DNA of 9,954 bases from Promethearchaeota archaeon (GTDB taxonomy: Archaea; Asgardarchaeota; Lokiarchaeia; Sigynarchaeales; SOKP01): assembly GCA_004524425.1 (NCBI GenBank), contig SDNN01000097.1, forward strand, positions 1 through 9,954. The letters run 5' to 3'. The notes beneath the pieces are model-generated. The model was not told the origin of the DNA. It made no database searches and saw nothing but the letters and a program-made list of their open reading frames with translations. This document shows positions 1 to 5,825 of this stretch, piece after piece. The translations under genes and the position numbers were made by a program. Within the stretch, counting starts at the first letter, position 1. Each line of letters begins with the position of its first letter.

Positions 1-66
1 CGCAGACAAAATGCCATAATATGCGCCTGGAGCAATTTTCAAGAGTTTGTCAAAGATTTTTCTCAT
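1..66 (-). CDS. DUF998-type membrane protein, N-terminal fragment (cut by window edge)
   Basis: The minus strand opens with ATG at 66 and reads MRKIFDKLLKIAPGAYYGIL, then SA, to the window edge, so only the first 22 residues are visible. The peptide is nearly the same as the start of the complete neighbour at 174-788 (shared DKLLKIAPG.YYGILS), which makes this a tandem paralog. The family is predicted to be a multi-pass membrane protein of unknown function; here only the basic N-terminal lead-in and the beginning of the first membrane segment are present. An AGGAG stretch lies in the leader but about 15 bases from the ATG, too far for a standard ribosome binding site. The gap to the upstream paralog is 107 bases and contains A/T-rich sequence around 156-167 that could act as its promoter or as the neighbour's U-tract terminator. 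The function is unknown. Confidence 0.75.
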   Translation of the reverse strand, partial: MRKIFDKLLKIAPGAYYGILSA

Positions 67-173
67 GGTAAGTAAATGTCGCTCCTAAATGTTAAATCTT
101 TTAATATTAATGATTTGTCTTTAAATTGCTTATCACGATAAAAGAAAGTTAAACTAATATAAAAATTCTCAAA

Positions 174-788
174 TTATAGATCATTAGATATCAAAAAGTA
201 AGATAATGTTAATAACCACGCCATAAATGCGAAGGTCATTAACCATTCTATTATTGGCACCCAAGTAAATAAAAAAACGATCAAAAATCCTATAAGAATA
301 ATCCCAGAACAAGAATTTAATGAATTATATTTATCATCCATCATCATTAATTTGCTGAATAACAATAGATATGCTACTGCAGTTAACCAACAAATTATTG
401 CAAGGGTTCCATGCAAGAAAAAAATGGGATAATTACTTTCATCAGAAGGAAAAAATCCAATCATAATATAAGTCATATTTGAAATATAATATACAGCAAG
501 AGCGAATTTTTTCATCTTATTTCTGTTTTCTTCCACCTCAAAAGATCTAATGACAGCTACATAAAATGGAATGGATACTATTCCAGAAATGATCAATCCT
601 AAGCTAAAAAAGATACCACCTGGACCGATCCCTAAGTCAGAAACCATGTTATCAATCATATTGTATCCTGGAAAAAATAAAAATGCGATGAAGTCGCCAA
701 TTAGTCTAATCATAACAGACAAAATTCCATAATACCCTCCAGGAGCAATTTTAAGCAACTTATCCATCAATTTTCTTAAGCACTTCAT
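174..788 (-). CDS. DUF998-like six-helix membrane protein
   Basis: This 204-residue protein is strongly hydrophobic, with about six predicted membrane segments (roughly residues 20-40, 57-80, 95-115, 122-145, 160-180 and 182-200). The pattern GDxIAxxxFPGYN (31-43), followed by SDLG (50-53), GFFPSD (111-116) and a conserved histidine in FLHGTLA (H126), fits the DUF998 family as I know it. The length is typical for that family. No enzymatic role is established; a membrane-embedded function is inferred from topology only. The start at 788 is uncertain: there is no good Shine-Dalgarno, and an internal Met at residue 8 sits close to where the downstream paralog begins. It is a tandem duplicate of the gene at 1-66 and is transcribed away from the tRNA. 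An ATATTATAATT box about 50 bases upstream is a possible promoter. Confidence 0.85.
   Translation of the reverse strand: MKCLRKLMDKLLKIAPGGYYGILSVMIRLIGDFIAFLFFPGYNMIDNMVSDLGIGPGGIFFSLGLIISGIVSIPFYVAVIRSFEVEENRNKMKKFALAVYYISNMTYIMIGFFPSDESNYPIFFLHGTLAIICWLTAVAYLLLFSKLMMMDDKYNSLNSCSGIILIGFLIVFLFTWVPIIEWLMTFAFMAWLLTLSYFLISNDL
716..774. repeat. Direct repeat from tandem duplication (partner 3-61)
   Basis: Bases 716-774 line up without gaps with 3-61. They share CAGACAAAAT, then CCATAATA, then GGAGCAATTTT, with about five mismatches in the first 37 bases and weaker similarity after that. Both copies encode the N-terminal KIAPG(G/A)YYGILS peptide of the two DUF998-type genes, so this is coding homology from gene duplication and not a mobile repeat. 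The spacing between copies (about 713 bases) equals one gene unit. Confidence 0.75.
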
Positions 789-836
789 GATTAAGTCATT
801 TTTCCACTATTTAAAAAATCATTGACAATTCCAAGA

Positions 837-847
837 AATTATAATAT
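837..847 (-). promoter_or_regulatory. Possible TATA box for the DUF998-type gene
   Basis: On the minus strand this reads ATATTATAATT, an archaeal TATA-like box. A start site about 26 bases downstream would fall near 816 and give a leader of under 30 bases to the ATG at 788. The whole gap is A/T-rich, so the match is weak evidence. Confidence 0.3.
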
Positions 848-868
848 GAGATTTCTAAAAAGATTTAA

Positions 869-880
869 TTTTTATTAAAG
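869..880 (+). promoter_or_regulatory. Possible TATA box for tRNA-Gly
   Basis: TTTTTATTAAAG is centred about 28 bases before the first tRNA base, the expected distance for TBP binding at an archaeal tRNA promoter. Other A/T-rich stretches are nearby, so the exact box is not certain. Confidence 0.4.
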
Positions 881-902
881 ACTATTAGTTATATCAATTC
901 AA

Positions 903-973
903 GCGCTCGTAGTATAGGGGTAGTATGTCAGGTTCCCAACCTGACGGCGCGGGTTCAATTCCCGCCGGGCGCA
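903..973 (+). tRNA. tRNA-Gly(CCC): tRNA-Gly (anticodon CCC)
   Basis: A complete cloverleaf can be folded by eye. The acceptor stem GCGCTCG (903-909) pairs with CGGGCGC (966-972) with one T-G wobble. The anticodon stem TCAGG/CCTGA (928-932 and 940-944) closes a 7-base loop TTCCCAA with anticodon CCC at 935-937, which reads GGG glycine codons. The T stem GCGGG/CCCGC (949-953 and 961-965) closes loop TTCAATT. The discriminator is A973. CCA is not encoded, and there is no intron in the anticodon loop. The gene stands alone between a divergent membrane protein gene and a transporter relic on the opposite strand. Confidence 0.96.
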
Positions 974-975
974 TG

Positions 976-980
976 TTTTT
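976..980 (+). terminator. U-tract after tRNA-Gly
   Basis: A run of five T starts three bases after the discriminator base of the tRNA. Short U-tracts commonly end archaeal transcripts, and no other U-tract lies closer. There is no hairpin. Confidence 0.5.
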
Positions 981-1031
981 AATCCCTTCAAAATGATCCT
1001 TTTAGAATCCATGAATCTAATTATTTTTACT

Positions 1032-1223
1032 TCATTTAACCAAGAAAAATCCGATGCTAGCAATTAAAAGAGTGGGTATGAATGAAACCCTTAGACCAAA
1101 CTTGTCTGCCATTATACCAAGAAGCATCAAGAGTCCAAAAATTATCGGAAAAGAAATCAGAATAATTAATACTACAGCTTTCTTTTGATGGCTTGGGTTC
1201 AAATGGGAGACAAGTGTACGTGC
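1032..1223 (-). pseudogene. Decayed C-terminal end of an MFS-like transporter
   Basis: A minus-strand frame of 63 codons is open between TAA at 1226-1224 and TGA at 1034-1032. It reads RTLVSHLNPSHQKKAV, a hydrophobic segment, then LLGIMADKFGLRVSFIPTLL and a final hydrophobic stretch ending FFLVK. The pattern 'basic loop, helix, G-x-x-ADKFG-L, helix, stop' matches the last two helices of major facilitator transporters, which usually have about 400 residues. The first Met is at residue 33, inside a helix, and the Fe-S gene ends only 28 bases upstream of the frame, so no room remains for the other ten helices. I infer a 5'-truncated relic left after deletion. It could instead be a tiny two-helix membrane protein with a non-ATG start, but there is no ribosome binding site to support that. 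Confidence 0.6.
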
Positions 1224-1230
1224 TTAACGT

Positions 1231-1237
1231 AAAAAAA
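1231..1237 (-). terminator. U7 tract ending the Fe-S protein transcript
   Basis: Seven A on the plus strand give U7 in the minus-strand transcript, 14 bases beyond the stop codon of the Fe-S protein gene. This fits an archaeal U-tract terminator. A small TGATCA palindrome precedes it but is too short to count as a real hairpin. Confidence 0.5.
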
Positions 1238-1250
1238 TGATCAGCTAGAT

Positions 1251-2357
1251 TTACATTCTATTTTCTTTATAGATCCTTTCGGTAAGTTCTTTAAAATTTT
1301 TCAGAATTTCTGATCTTTCTCGACGATGGAGTTTTATCGCACCAGAAGGACAAGTTACTGCACAAGCACCACAGCCGTAACATTTTTCAGTATTAACAGA
1401 AGCTTTTTCGTTTGCTAAAGTAATTGCTCCAAAAATGCATCTCTCTACGCATAAACCGCAACCTATACACAAATCTTCATTTACTTGAGATATATAATTC
1501 GATTTTGCCGTGCAAAATTCATTTTTCTCTTCAAATCTAGTCATCCCTCTCAATAAACTACAGCAGCATTCACAGCAACAACAAATTATTTGGTGATTCG
1601 CTTGAATGACATTTTCAGTGGTAAATAGAAGTCCTAATTTAGCCAATTTATCCACTAAGACATGAGCTTCTTCAATCGTTAGCTCCTTCCCTTCTCCACG
1701 ATCAAGAAAGTACCTTCCAAATGGCCCTACTTGTAGGCACGATTCTTCAATGGGATACTTACCTTTACATTCTCTAATACCGAGGGTTTCGGTTCTATTC
1801 CTACATGGACAATCTGTAGCCACGATGGGAGGAATGCAATTATCCAGGATTTGATGAATCTCTTCTGCATTGGTAATGACAGATTGATGATCGATTGCTT
1901 TTTCAATGGGAACGATTCTCGTGAGTGGCGTTCCCTCATCAGAAGATTCATAGCGTTTATAAAACTTTTCAGTAATGAAAAATTGCTGGTATAATTCCGC
2001 ACCTTTTTTTCCAAGCCTTTCTAAAGCTTTAGTATATTTAAAACCAATATTAAATAAGTGAGCAACCGTAACAAAATAAGAATATCCTGCTATATCTTGA
2101 ATAATTCCTTTATCGGCCATATTTTTTAGTATTTGTTTAGTTTCCTTTCGAGATTTGCCCATCCGTTTTGCAATTTCATTCACAGATAAAGGCATGATTT
2201 CTAAATGTTGAGCAACCTTCGCTTCTTCGGGAGTGAAAAATAATTTTAAATATTCTTTAAAAGCTTCAGACACATTACCAGTCTCATCAACAGGAATATC
2301 GTTTGGATATTCGCGCATTTTTTTTATTATAACGTCATAAGGATCTGATATTTCCAT
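1251..2357 (-). CDS. Winged-helix, cysteine-cluster, 2[4Fe-4S] ferredoxin-domain protein
   Basis: This 368-residue protein has three parts. Residues about 40-95 look like a winged helix-turn-helix (PLSVNEIAKRMGKSRKETKQ and then KNMADKGII). Residues about 145-290 are a cysteine-rich middle with CPCR (C183, C185), C197, C207 and an exceptional IICCCCECCC run (C259-C262, C264-C266), plus C282. Residues 295-345 hold a bacterial-type ferredoxin domain with C297/300/303/307 and C326/329/332/336, the second followed by Pro, enough for two [4Fe-4S] clusters. I know similar uncharacterised proteins from anaerobic archaea and bacteria. A redox-responsive regulator or electron carrier is an inference, not shown. 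There is no signal peptide or membrane segment, so it is presumably cytoplasmic. ATG at 2357 is preceded by a weak GAGATG. It lies 44 bases after the EF-2 paralog on the same strand and is probably co-transcribed with it. Confidence 0.88.
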   Translation of the reverse strand: MEISDPYDVIIKKMREYPNDIPVDETGNVSEAFKEYLKLFFTPEEAKVAQHLEIMPLSVNEIAKRMGKSRKETKQILKNMADKGIIQDIAGYSYFVTVAHLFNIGFKYTKALERLGKKGAELYQQFFITEKFYKRYESSDEGTPLTRIVPIEKAIDHQSVITNAEEIHQILDNCIPPIVATDCPCRNRTETLGIRECKGKYPIEESCLQVGPFGRYFLDRGEGKELTIEEAHVLVDKLAKLGLLFTTENVIQANHQIICCCCECCCSLLRGMTRFEEKNEFCTAKSNYISQVNEDLCIGCGLCVERCIFGAITLANEKASVNTEKCYGCGACAVTCPSGAIKLHRRERSEILKNFKELTERIYKENRM

Positions 2358-2401
2358 TCATTTACATCTCTTATGGTATTAAAGATTATTTATTTAAAAA
2401 A

Positions 2402-4588
2402 TTACCAAGATAGTCCTTTATGAAATCTTAGTTCATTTATTAAGGCCTTAGCTTCATGTTCCGGAACTTCCATGAAAGCATGAAATTCATTTTGCCAGAA
2501 GGCCCTACCTGAAGTAGTAGATCGGATATCCTCTGCGAATTTAATGGAATTTCTCACTGGGAGCAATATTCCTATAATTGCTTGATATTCATTGTCTTGA
2601 TCAATGGCTTTAATTTTGGCTGAATGTTTTGATAACAATGAAATAACATTTCTGATGTATTCTGGAGGAACCTGGACGATGGTGTGATAGATAGGTTCCA
2701 ATAATATCATTTCACCTTCATTTAATCCCTTCTTAACGGCATCATAAAACATGGCAGATAATTCTGTAAAAGCATTCTCTTCACTGAGTTGATTTATATC
2801 CAATTCTTTTATAATGATTTTTATTTCAGTTAGTTTTTCACCGCATAAAGGGCCATTTAAATGAATTTTATCTATTATTTTTGGTATCATGTCCATGTAG
2901 AAATCATTATCCAATTCGCTTTGGTTGATGAGCATATTCAGGTCCTCATCACAATTCCAAAAACCTTCAACTTCATCTTCGTTGAGTCCCGTTCTTTCCT
3001 TTAATAAGTCCAGTAATTTGCTTTTAGGTTTGATAGAACGATATTCCATTGAACGAAAAAATTCCATGGTTTTCTCATCTAAGCGCTCAATCTTAAGCTG
3101 AAGAGAATTTTGTCCGTTTGCAGATTCGACTCTTATAATTGAAGATCCATGTTTACATGATTCTTTGAAGACTGCTCTCGGTTCTGAAATCGAAACAGGA
3201 ATTCCTCTTTTATCTAGCTCGTTAGCAGTTACTTCTAGATGGAGAGGTCCCATACCAGATAACAAGAACTCTCCGTTTTCTTCATTAATTTCAAATTTCA
3301 AGTTTGGATCTTCTATCAACAAGTTTTCAATGAGTTCTTTCATCTTATCTAAATCCCTTAAATATTCCGGCTCAATTGAAACAGTCACTACTGGAGTTGT
3401 GACATACTTTACGTTTCCAAAAGGAACTATTTGATCTAAATAATCTGGTTCGATGATTGTCTCTCCGCTTTTTACTTCTTTTAGACCTTCTATGGCCACA
3501 ATATTTCCAACTGGAATCTTATCAACTTGCTCTCTTCTTTGTCCCATGAATATAGCAATTCTTTGGATCTTCTCATATTTGTTTTCTCTTAATAGAAAAA
3601 TTTCCTTCTTTATAGAACAATTACCTGAAAATATTCTTCCAGTTGCCACCAATCCATGTTTATCGGCTTGTACTTTACTCAAGCAGATTATCAATGGACC
3701 ATCTGTAGAACAATTAATCATTGAAGTCGCAGTCTTAGTATTGAGATCTCCTTCATAAATTTTTTTAATCCTATATTTCTGAGCTTCAATGGGATTGGGA
3801 AGATGGTCAACAATCATTTCGAGGATTGCCGCGTGTATGGGGAGATAAATCTGCAAATCAGAATAAGACTCTCTAGTATAAGTTTCTTTTTGATATCTCT
3901 TTCTTATATCACTGAATTTTATATCGCTGCTCTTCATTATTTTTGCCGTAAATCCCCATCTATGAAGTGCCGATCCAAATGCCACATTTCCATCTGCCGG
4001 AGAAACTTTCCATTCTTTATTATATGGGTCTTCTGCATATCTTTCTATAAGCTTATTAAAGTCATTAATTATTCGGATGTATTTTTTTCTTATTTGATCA
4101 TCCGTAAGTTTCATTTCCCTGATGAGACGATCCACCTTATTTATGAAAAGAACAGGTCTTACTCCTTCCTCTAATGCTTGCTTGACCACGGTCTCTGACT
4201 GGGTGATTATCTCTTCTACAGCATCAACTACCACAACAACTCCATCTATTAATCTTAGAGCTCTTGTTACCTTTCCACTGAAGTCTAAATGTCCTGGAGT
4301 ATCGACCAGGTTAATTAAAAACGGATCATGACCTTCGAGGGATTTTTCATAATATAGAGAAATATTCGTGGACTTCATCGTGATTCCTCGCTTTTGCTCT
4401 TCTTCTAGGTAATCCAAGGCACGAGCTTCCCCAGCCAATTCAGGACTCAATAAACCAGCTTCACTTAATAGTGAGTCAGTCAAGGTTGTTTTTCCATGGT
4501 CGATATGGCCCACGAACCCTGCATTTCTTATAGATTCCGTTTTTTTCATTAAATTGAGAATTTCAGAAATAGCTTTACGAGGAGGCAT
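2402..4588 (-). CDS. Archaeal elongation factor 2 paralog lacking the diphthamide site (aEF-2p type)
   Basis: This 728-residue translational GTPase has the full length and domain order of archaeal/eukaryotic EF-2, the factor that drives ribosomal translocation. The G motifs are intact: GHIDHGKTT (27-35), RGIT (67-70), DTPGH (96-100), NKVD (150-153) and GSA (205-207). Domain III has SGMGPLHLE (444-452) and domain V has FAEDIRSTTSGRAFW (684-698). Domain IV is abnormal. Where EF-2 normally has the loop LHxDxxHRGxxQ with the diphthamide His, this protein reads INQLSEENAFTEL (598-610) with no histidine. The SPNKHN loop reads SANGQN (489-494). The usual C-terminal tail after KGLP is also missing. 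Such paralogs have been reported in Asgard archaea beside a second EF-2. A role as specialised or sole EF-2 cannot be decided here. There is no strong Shine-Dalgarno before the ATG. It is followed by the Fe-S gene. Confidence 0.93.
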   Translation of the reverse strand: MPPRKAISEILNLMKKTESIRNAGFVGHIDHGKTTLTDSLLSEAGLLSPELAGEARALDYLEEEQKRGITMKSTNISLYYEKSLEGHDPFLINLVDTPGHLDFSGKVTRALRLIDGVVVVVDAVEEIITQSETVVKQALEEGVRPVLFINKVDRLIREMKLTDDQIRKKYIRIINDFNKLIERYAEDPYNKEWKVSPADGNVAFGSALHRWGFTAKIMKSSDIKFSDIRKRYQKETYTRESYSDLQIYLPIHAAILEMIVDHLPNPIEAQKYRIKKIYEGDLNTKTATSMINCSTDGPLIICLSKVQADKHGLVATGRIFSGNCSIKKEIFLLRENKYEKIQRIAIFMGQRREQVDKIPVGNIVAIEGLKEVKSGETIIEPDYLDQIVPFGNVKYVTTPVVTVSIEPEYLRDLDKMKELIENLLIEDPNLKFEINEENGEFLLSGMGPLHLEVTANELDKRGIPVSISEPRAVFKESCKHGSSIIRVESANGQNSLQLKIERLDEKTMEFFRSMEYRSIKPKSKLLDLLKERTGLNEDEVEGFWNCDEDLNMLINQSELDNDFYMDMIPKIIDKIHLNGPLCGEKLTEIKIIIKELDINQLSEENAFTELSAMFYDAVKKGLNEGEMILLEPIYHTIVQVPPEYIRNVISLLSKHSAKIKAIDQDNEYQAIIGILLPVRNSIKFAEDIRSTTSGRAFWQNEFHAFMEVPEHEAKALINELRFHKGLSW

Positions 4589-4663
4589 GTTTTTGCTTTA
4601 TATCTCTATTCAAACTAATTTAAAATGTAATTAATTCGATTAAAATTTTAGTATTCATGACTT

Positions 4664-4693
4664 AGAAGAAAAAGAGGGAAATGATTTCCCCTC
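4664..4693 (-). terminator. Hairpin plus U-tract downstream of purN
   Basis: On the minus strand, GAGGGGAAATCATTTCCCTC forms a stem (GAGGG/CCCTC and GAAAT/ATTTC with one bulged G and a very tight loop), directly followed by TTTTTCTTCT. It lies about 100 bases after the purN stop and 76 bases before the EF-2 paralog start, so it probably separates the two transcripts. The placement fits a terminator, although in archaea the U-tract matters more than the stem. Confidence 0.55.
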
Positions 4694-4694
4694 G

Positions 4695-4775
4695 CTACTC
4701 AAGATCTTCTTCATTTAATTGATAAAAATCAACCTCAGATGGGTCAGAAAGCTCATTTGAAAAATCATTTCCCAC
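4695..4775 (-). CDS. Possible 26-codon acidic small ORF after purN
   Basis: A GTG-started frame of 26 codons encodes a strongly acidic peptide (VGNDFSNELSDPSEV, then DFYQLNEEDLE) with nine Asp/Glu. It is in the same frame as purN, 18 bases past the purN stop, separated by two in-frame stops (TAG and TAA), and it ends just before the purN hairpin terminator. There is no clear ribosome binding site. It may be a small protein, a decayed C-terminal extension of PurN, or chance; the composition looks more coding-like than the surrounding DNA. I cannot assign a function. Confidence 0.15.
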   Translation of the reverse strand: MGNDFSNELSDPSEVDFYQLNEEDLE

Positions 4776-4793
4776 ATAATATTAAAGAATCAT

Positions 4794-5426
4794 CTATAAA
4801 TTAACTTCACCATCGATCTTGACAATTCTCCCATCTACGTGTAATCGTTTATCGCAATATAATTCTATTGCCTTGGGAAAGATCTTGTGTTCCCATTCTA
4901 ATATTCTTGGACCGAGGGTATCTTCGGTATCAGTATCATATACAGGTACACATTTTTGTATGATAATTGGCCCATGATCCTCCTCGGGATCAACGAAATG
5001 AACCGTGCATCCAGATACTTTGACTCCATATGCTAAAACATCCCTATGAGCGTGCATGCCTTTAAAAGAAGGTAATAATGAGGGATGAATGTTCATCACA
5101 TTTCCCTTAAAATGTTCTATAAACATTTTACTTACAAACCTCATGTATCCAACCAATACAATCAGCTCACAATTATATTTTTCTAAAACATCAATTAATT
5201 TTTGATCAAATTCTACTCTCGTCCCATCATGTTCATCAGATTTAACCAAAAAATGAGGGATTTCATGCTTTTTAGCACGTTCCATGCAATATGCTCCAGC
5301 TTTATTACAAATTAATACTTCGACATTCGCTTTATCTCTCAATATTCCATTCTCAGTAGCTTCTACTATCGCTTCGAAATTTGAACCTGAACCTGAAGCA
5401 ATGGCACCAACTTTTACCTTTTTCAT
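4794..5426 (-). CDS. purN: Phosphoribosylglycinamide formyltransferase (GAR transformylase, PurN)
   Basis: This 210-residue enzyme of cytoplasmic de novo purine synthesis transfers the formyl group of 10-formyltetrahydrofolate to glycinamide ribonucleotide. The phosphate-binding loop SGSGSNFEAI (11-20) is present. The catalytic triad of the family is visible as N112 and H114 in MNIHPSLLPSFKG (111-123) and D150 in VDPEEDHGPII (145-155). The length is normal for PurN. No other purine gene is adjacent, so it is an orphan within this window. AGAGGT directly abuts the ATG at 5426, which leaves no spacer for a normal Shine-Dalgarno, so initiation may depend on a short leader. A TATATATT box upstream would start transcription about 30 bases before the ATG. 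It is transcribed divergently from the fttA gene across a 382-base gap. The identification is firm. Confidence 0.96.
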   Translation of the reverse strand: MKKVKVGAIASGSGSNFEAIVEATENGILRDKANVEVLICNKAGAYCMERAKKHEIPHFLVKSDEHDGTRVEFDQKLIDVLEKYNCELIVLVGYMRFVSKMFIEHFKGNVMNIHPSLLPSFKGMHAHRDVLAYGVKVSGCTVHFVDPEEDHGPIIIQKCVPVYDTDTEDTLGPRILEWEHKIFPKAIELYCDKRLHVDGRIVKIDGEVNL

Positions 5427-5476
5427 ACCTCTACAAATTTTTTCTTTTAAAAAAATTTTATCTAGTCAATTAGAAG

Positions 5477-5490
5477 TTTTAATATATAGC
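5477..5490 (-). promoter_or_regulatory. TATA box for purN
   Basis: The minus strand reads GCTATATATTAAAA, a good archaeal TATA box. A start about 26 bases downstream falls near 5458 and gives a leader of about 31 bases to the purN ATG. Confidence 0.5.
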
Positions 5491-5601
5491 TTGTTGATGC
5501 TGAATTTTGGATTTTAATTAATATGAAATATAATGAAAAGGTTTTTATTTGAGTACTAGTATATTAAACATGGTAATTTAGAAATTATTTTTTCTAATTC
5601 A

Positions 5602-5633
5602 ATTCTCTCACGAAATGTATCACGTTAGAGAAT
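5602..5633. repeat. 11-base inverted repeat, 10-base spacer
   Basis: The arms are ATTCTCTCACG (5602-5612) and CGTTAGAGAAT (5623-5633), with 10 of 11 positions complementary and a 10-base spacer AAATGTATCA. TCACG also recurs as a direct repeat (5608-5612 and 5620-5624). The centre-to-centre distance of the arms, 21 bases or two helical turns, would suit a dimeric DNA-binding regulator. If transcribed it would fold into a stable stem-loop instead. Confidence 0.55.
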
Positions 5634-5640
5634 CAAACCT

Positions 5641-5654
5641 TGTTTATACAAACA
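5641..5654. repeat. Short inverted repeat TGTTT-ATAC-AAACA
   Basis: Five-base perfect arms with a four-base loop lie 7 bases after the larger inverted repeat. Alone it could be chance in A/T-rich DNA. Its position next to the longer repeat is what makes it worth recording. Confidence 0.3.
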
Positions 5655-5712
5655 TAGAAATTACAAATAATTTAAATAAATTCATAATAATAAACGAATT
5701 TTGTAATAAAAA

Positions 5713-5720
5713 TATATAAA
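5713..5720 (+). promoter_or_regulatory. TATA box for fttA (aCPSF1)
   Basis: TATATAAA, within an A-rich lead-in, is a consensus archaeal TATA box. Transcription would start near 5743 and give a leader of about 65 bases before the TTG start, which includes the ribosome binding site. Confidence 0.55.
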
Positions 5721-5792
5721 ATTTTTAAAATAGTCATTTTAGTGATTAATTTAAAGTGAAAACCAAAATCTACACCCAAATTAATTATTTTA

Positions 5793-5825
5793 AGGAGAGC
5801 AATGAAAATTGAGTTTCGAAAGTGA
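5793..5825 (+). promoter_or_regulatory. Ribosome binding site and overlapping 7-codon mini-ORF at fttA start
   Basis: AGGAG (5793-5797) is a clear Shine-Dalgarno. It lies 11 bases before the TTG start of fttA (5809) but only 4 bases before ATG at 5802. That ATG opens a frame MKIEFRK ending at TGA 5823-5825, out of frame with fttA and overlapping its first codons. A TGA at 5803-5805 in the fttA frame rules out any earlier fttA start. Confidence 0.6.

Larger units (their letters stand above)
5427..5808. other. Divergent intergenic region between purN and fttA
   Basis: This 382-base A/T-rich region holds promoters facing both ways and no convincing protein frame. Besides the purN and fttA TATA boxes it contains a further promoter-like stretch, GAAAAGGTTTTTATT (5535-5549, plus strand). 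That is followed by two inverted repeats (5602-5633 and 5641-5654) in the less A/T-rich middle part. The gap is longer than needed for two promoters, which is why a regulatory site or a short RNA is possible here. Confidence 0.5.

Noticed and set aside
903..1223. tRNA-Gly as an integration (att) site explaining the truncated transporter
   Set aside because: I found no second copy of the tRNA 3' end in the window and no integrase, so an integrated element is not supported.
1727..2014. Second minus-strand frame within the Fe-S protein gene
   Set aside because: It overlaps the cysteine-rich domain in another frame and has no motif or ribosome binding site.
3165..4331. Several plus-strand open frames of 69-123 codons inside the EF-2 paralog
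   Set aside because: They lie antisense to a full-length, well-conserved GTPase, have no ribosome binding sites and show no family resemblance; they are shadows of the real frame.
5570..5581. Leaderless ORF starting at ATG 5570 after the promoter-like box
   Set aside because: The frame is ATG GTA ATT TAG, only three codons long.
5427..5808. Possible CRISPR-like or tandem repeat array
   Set aside because: Only one inverted repeat and one five-base direct repeat occur; there is no regular repeat-spacer pattern.
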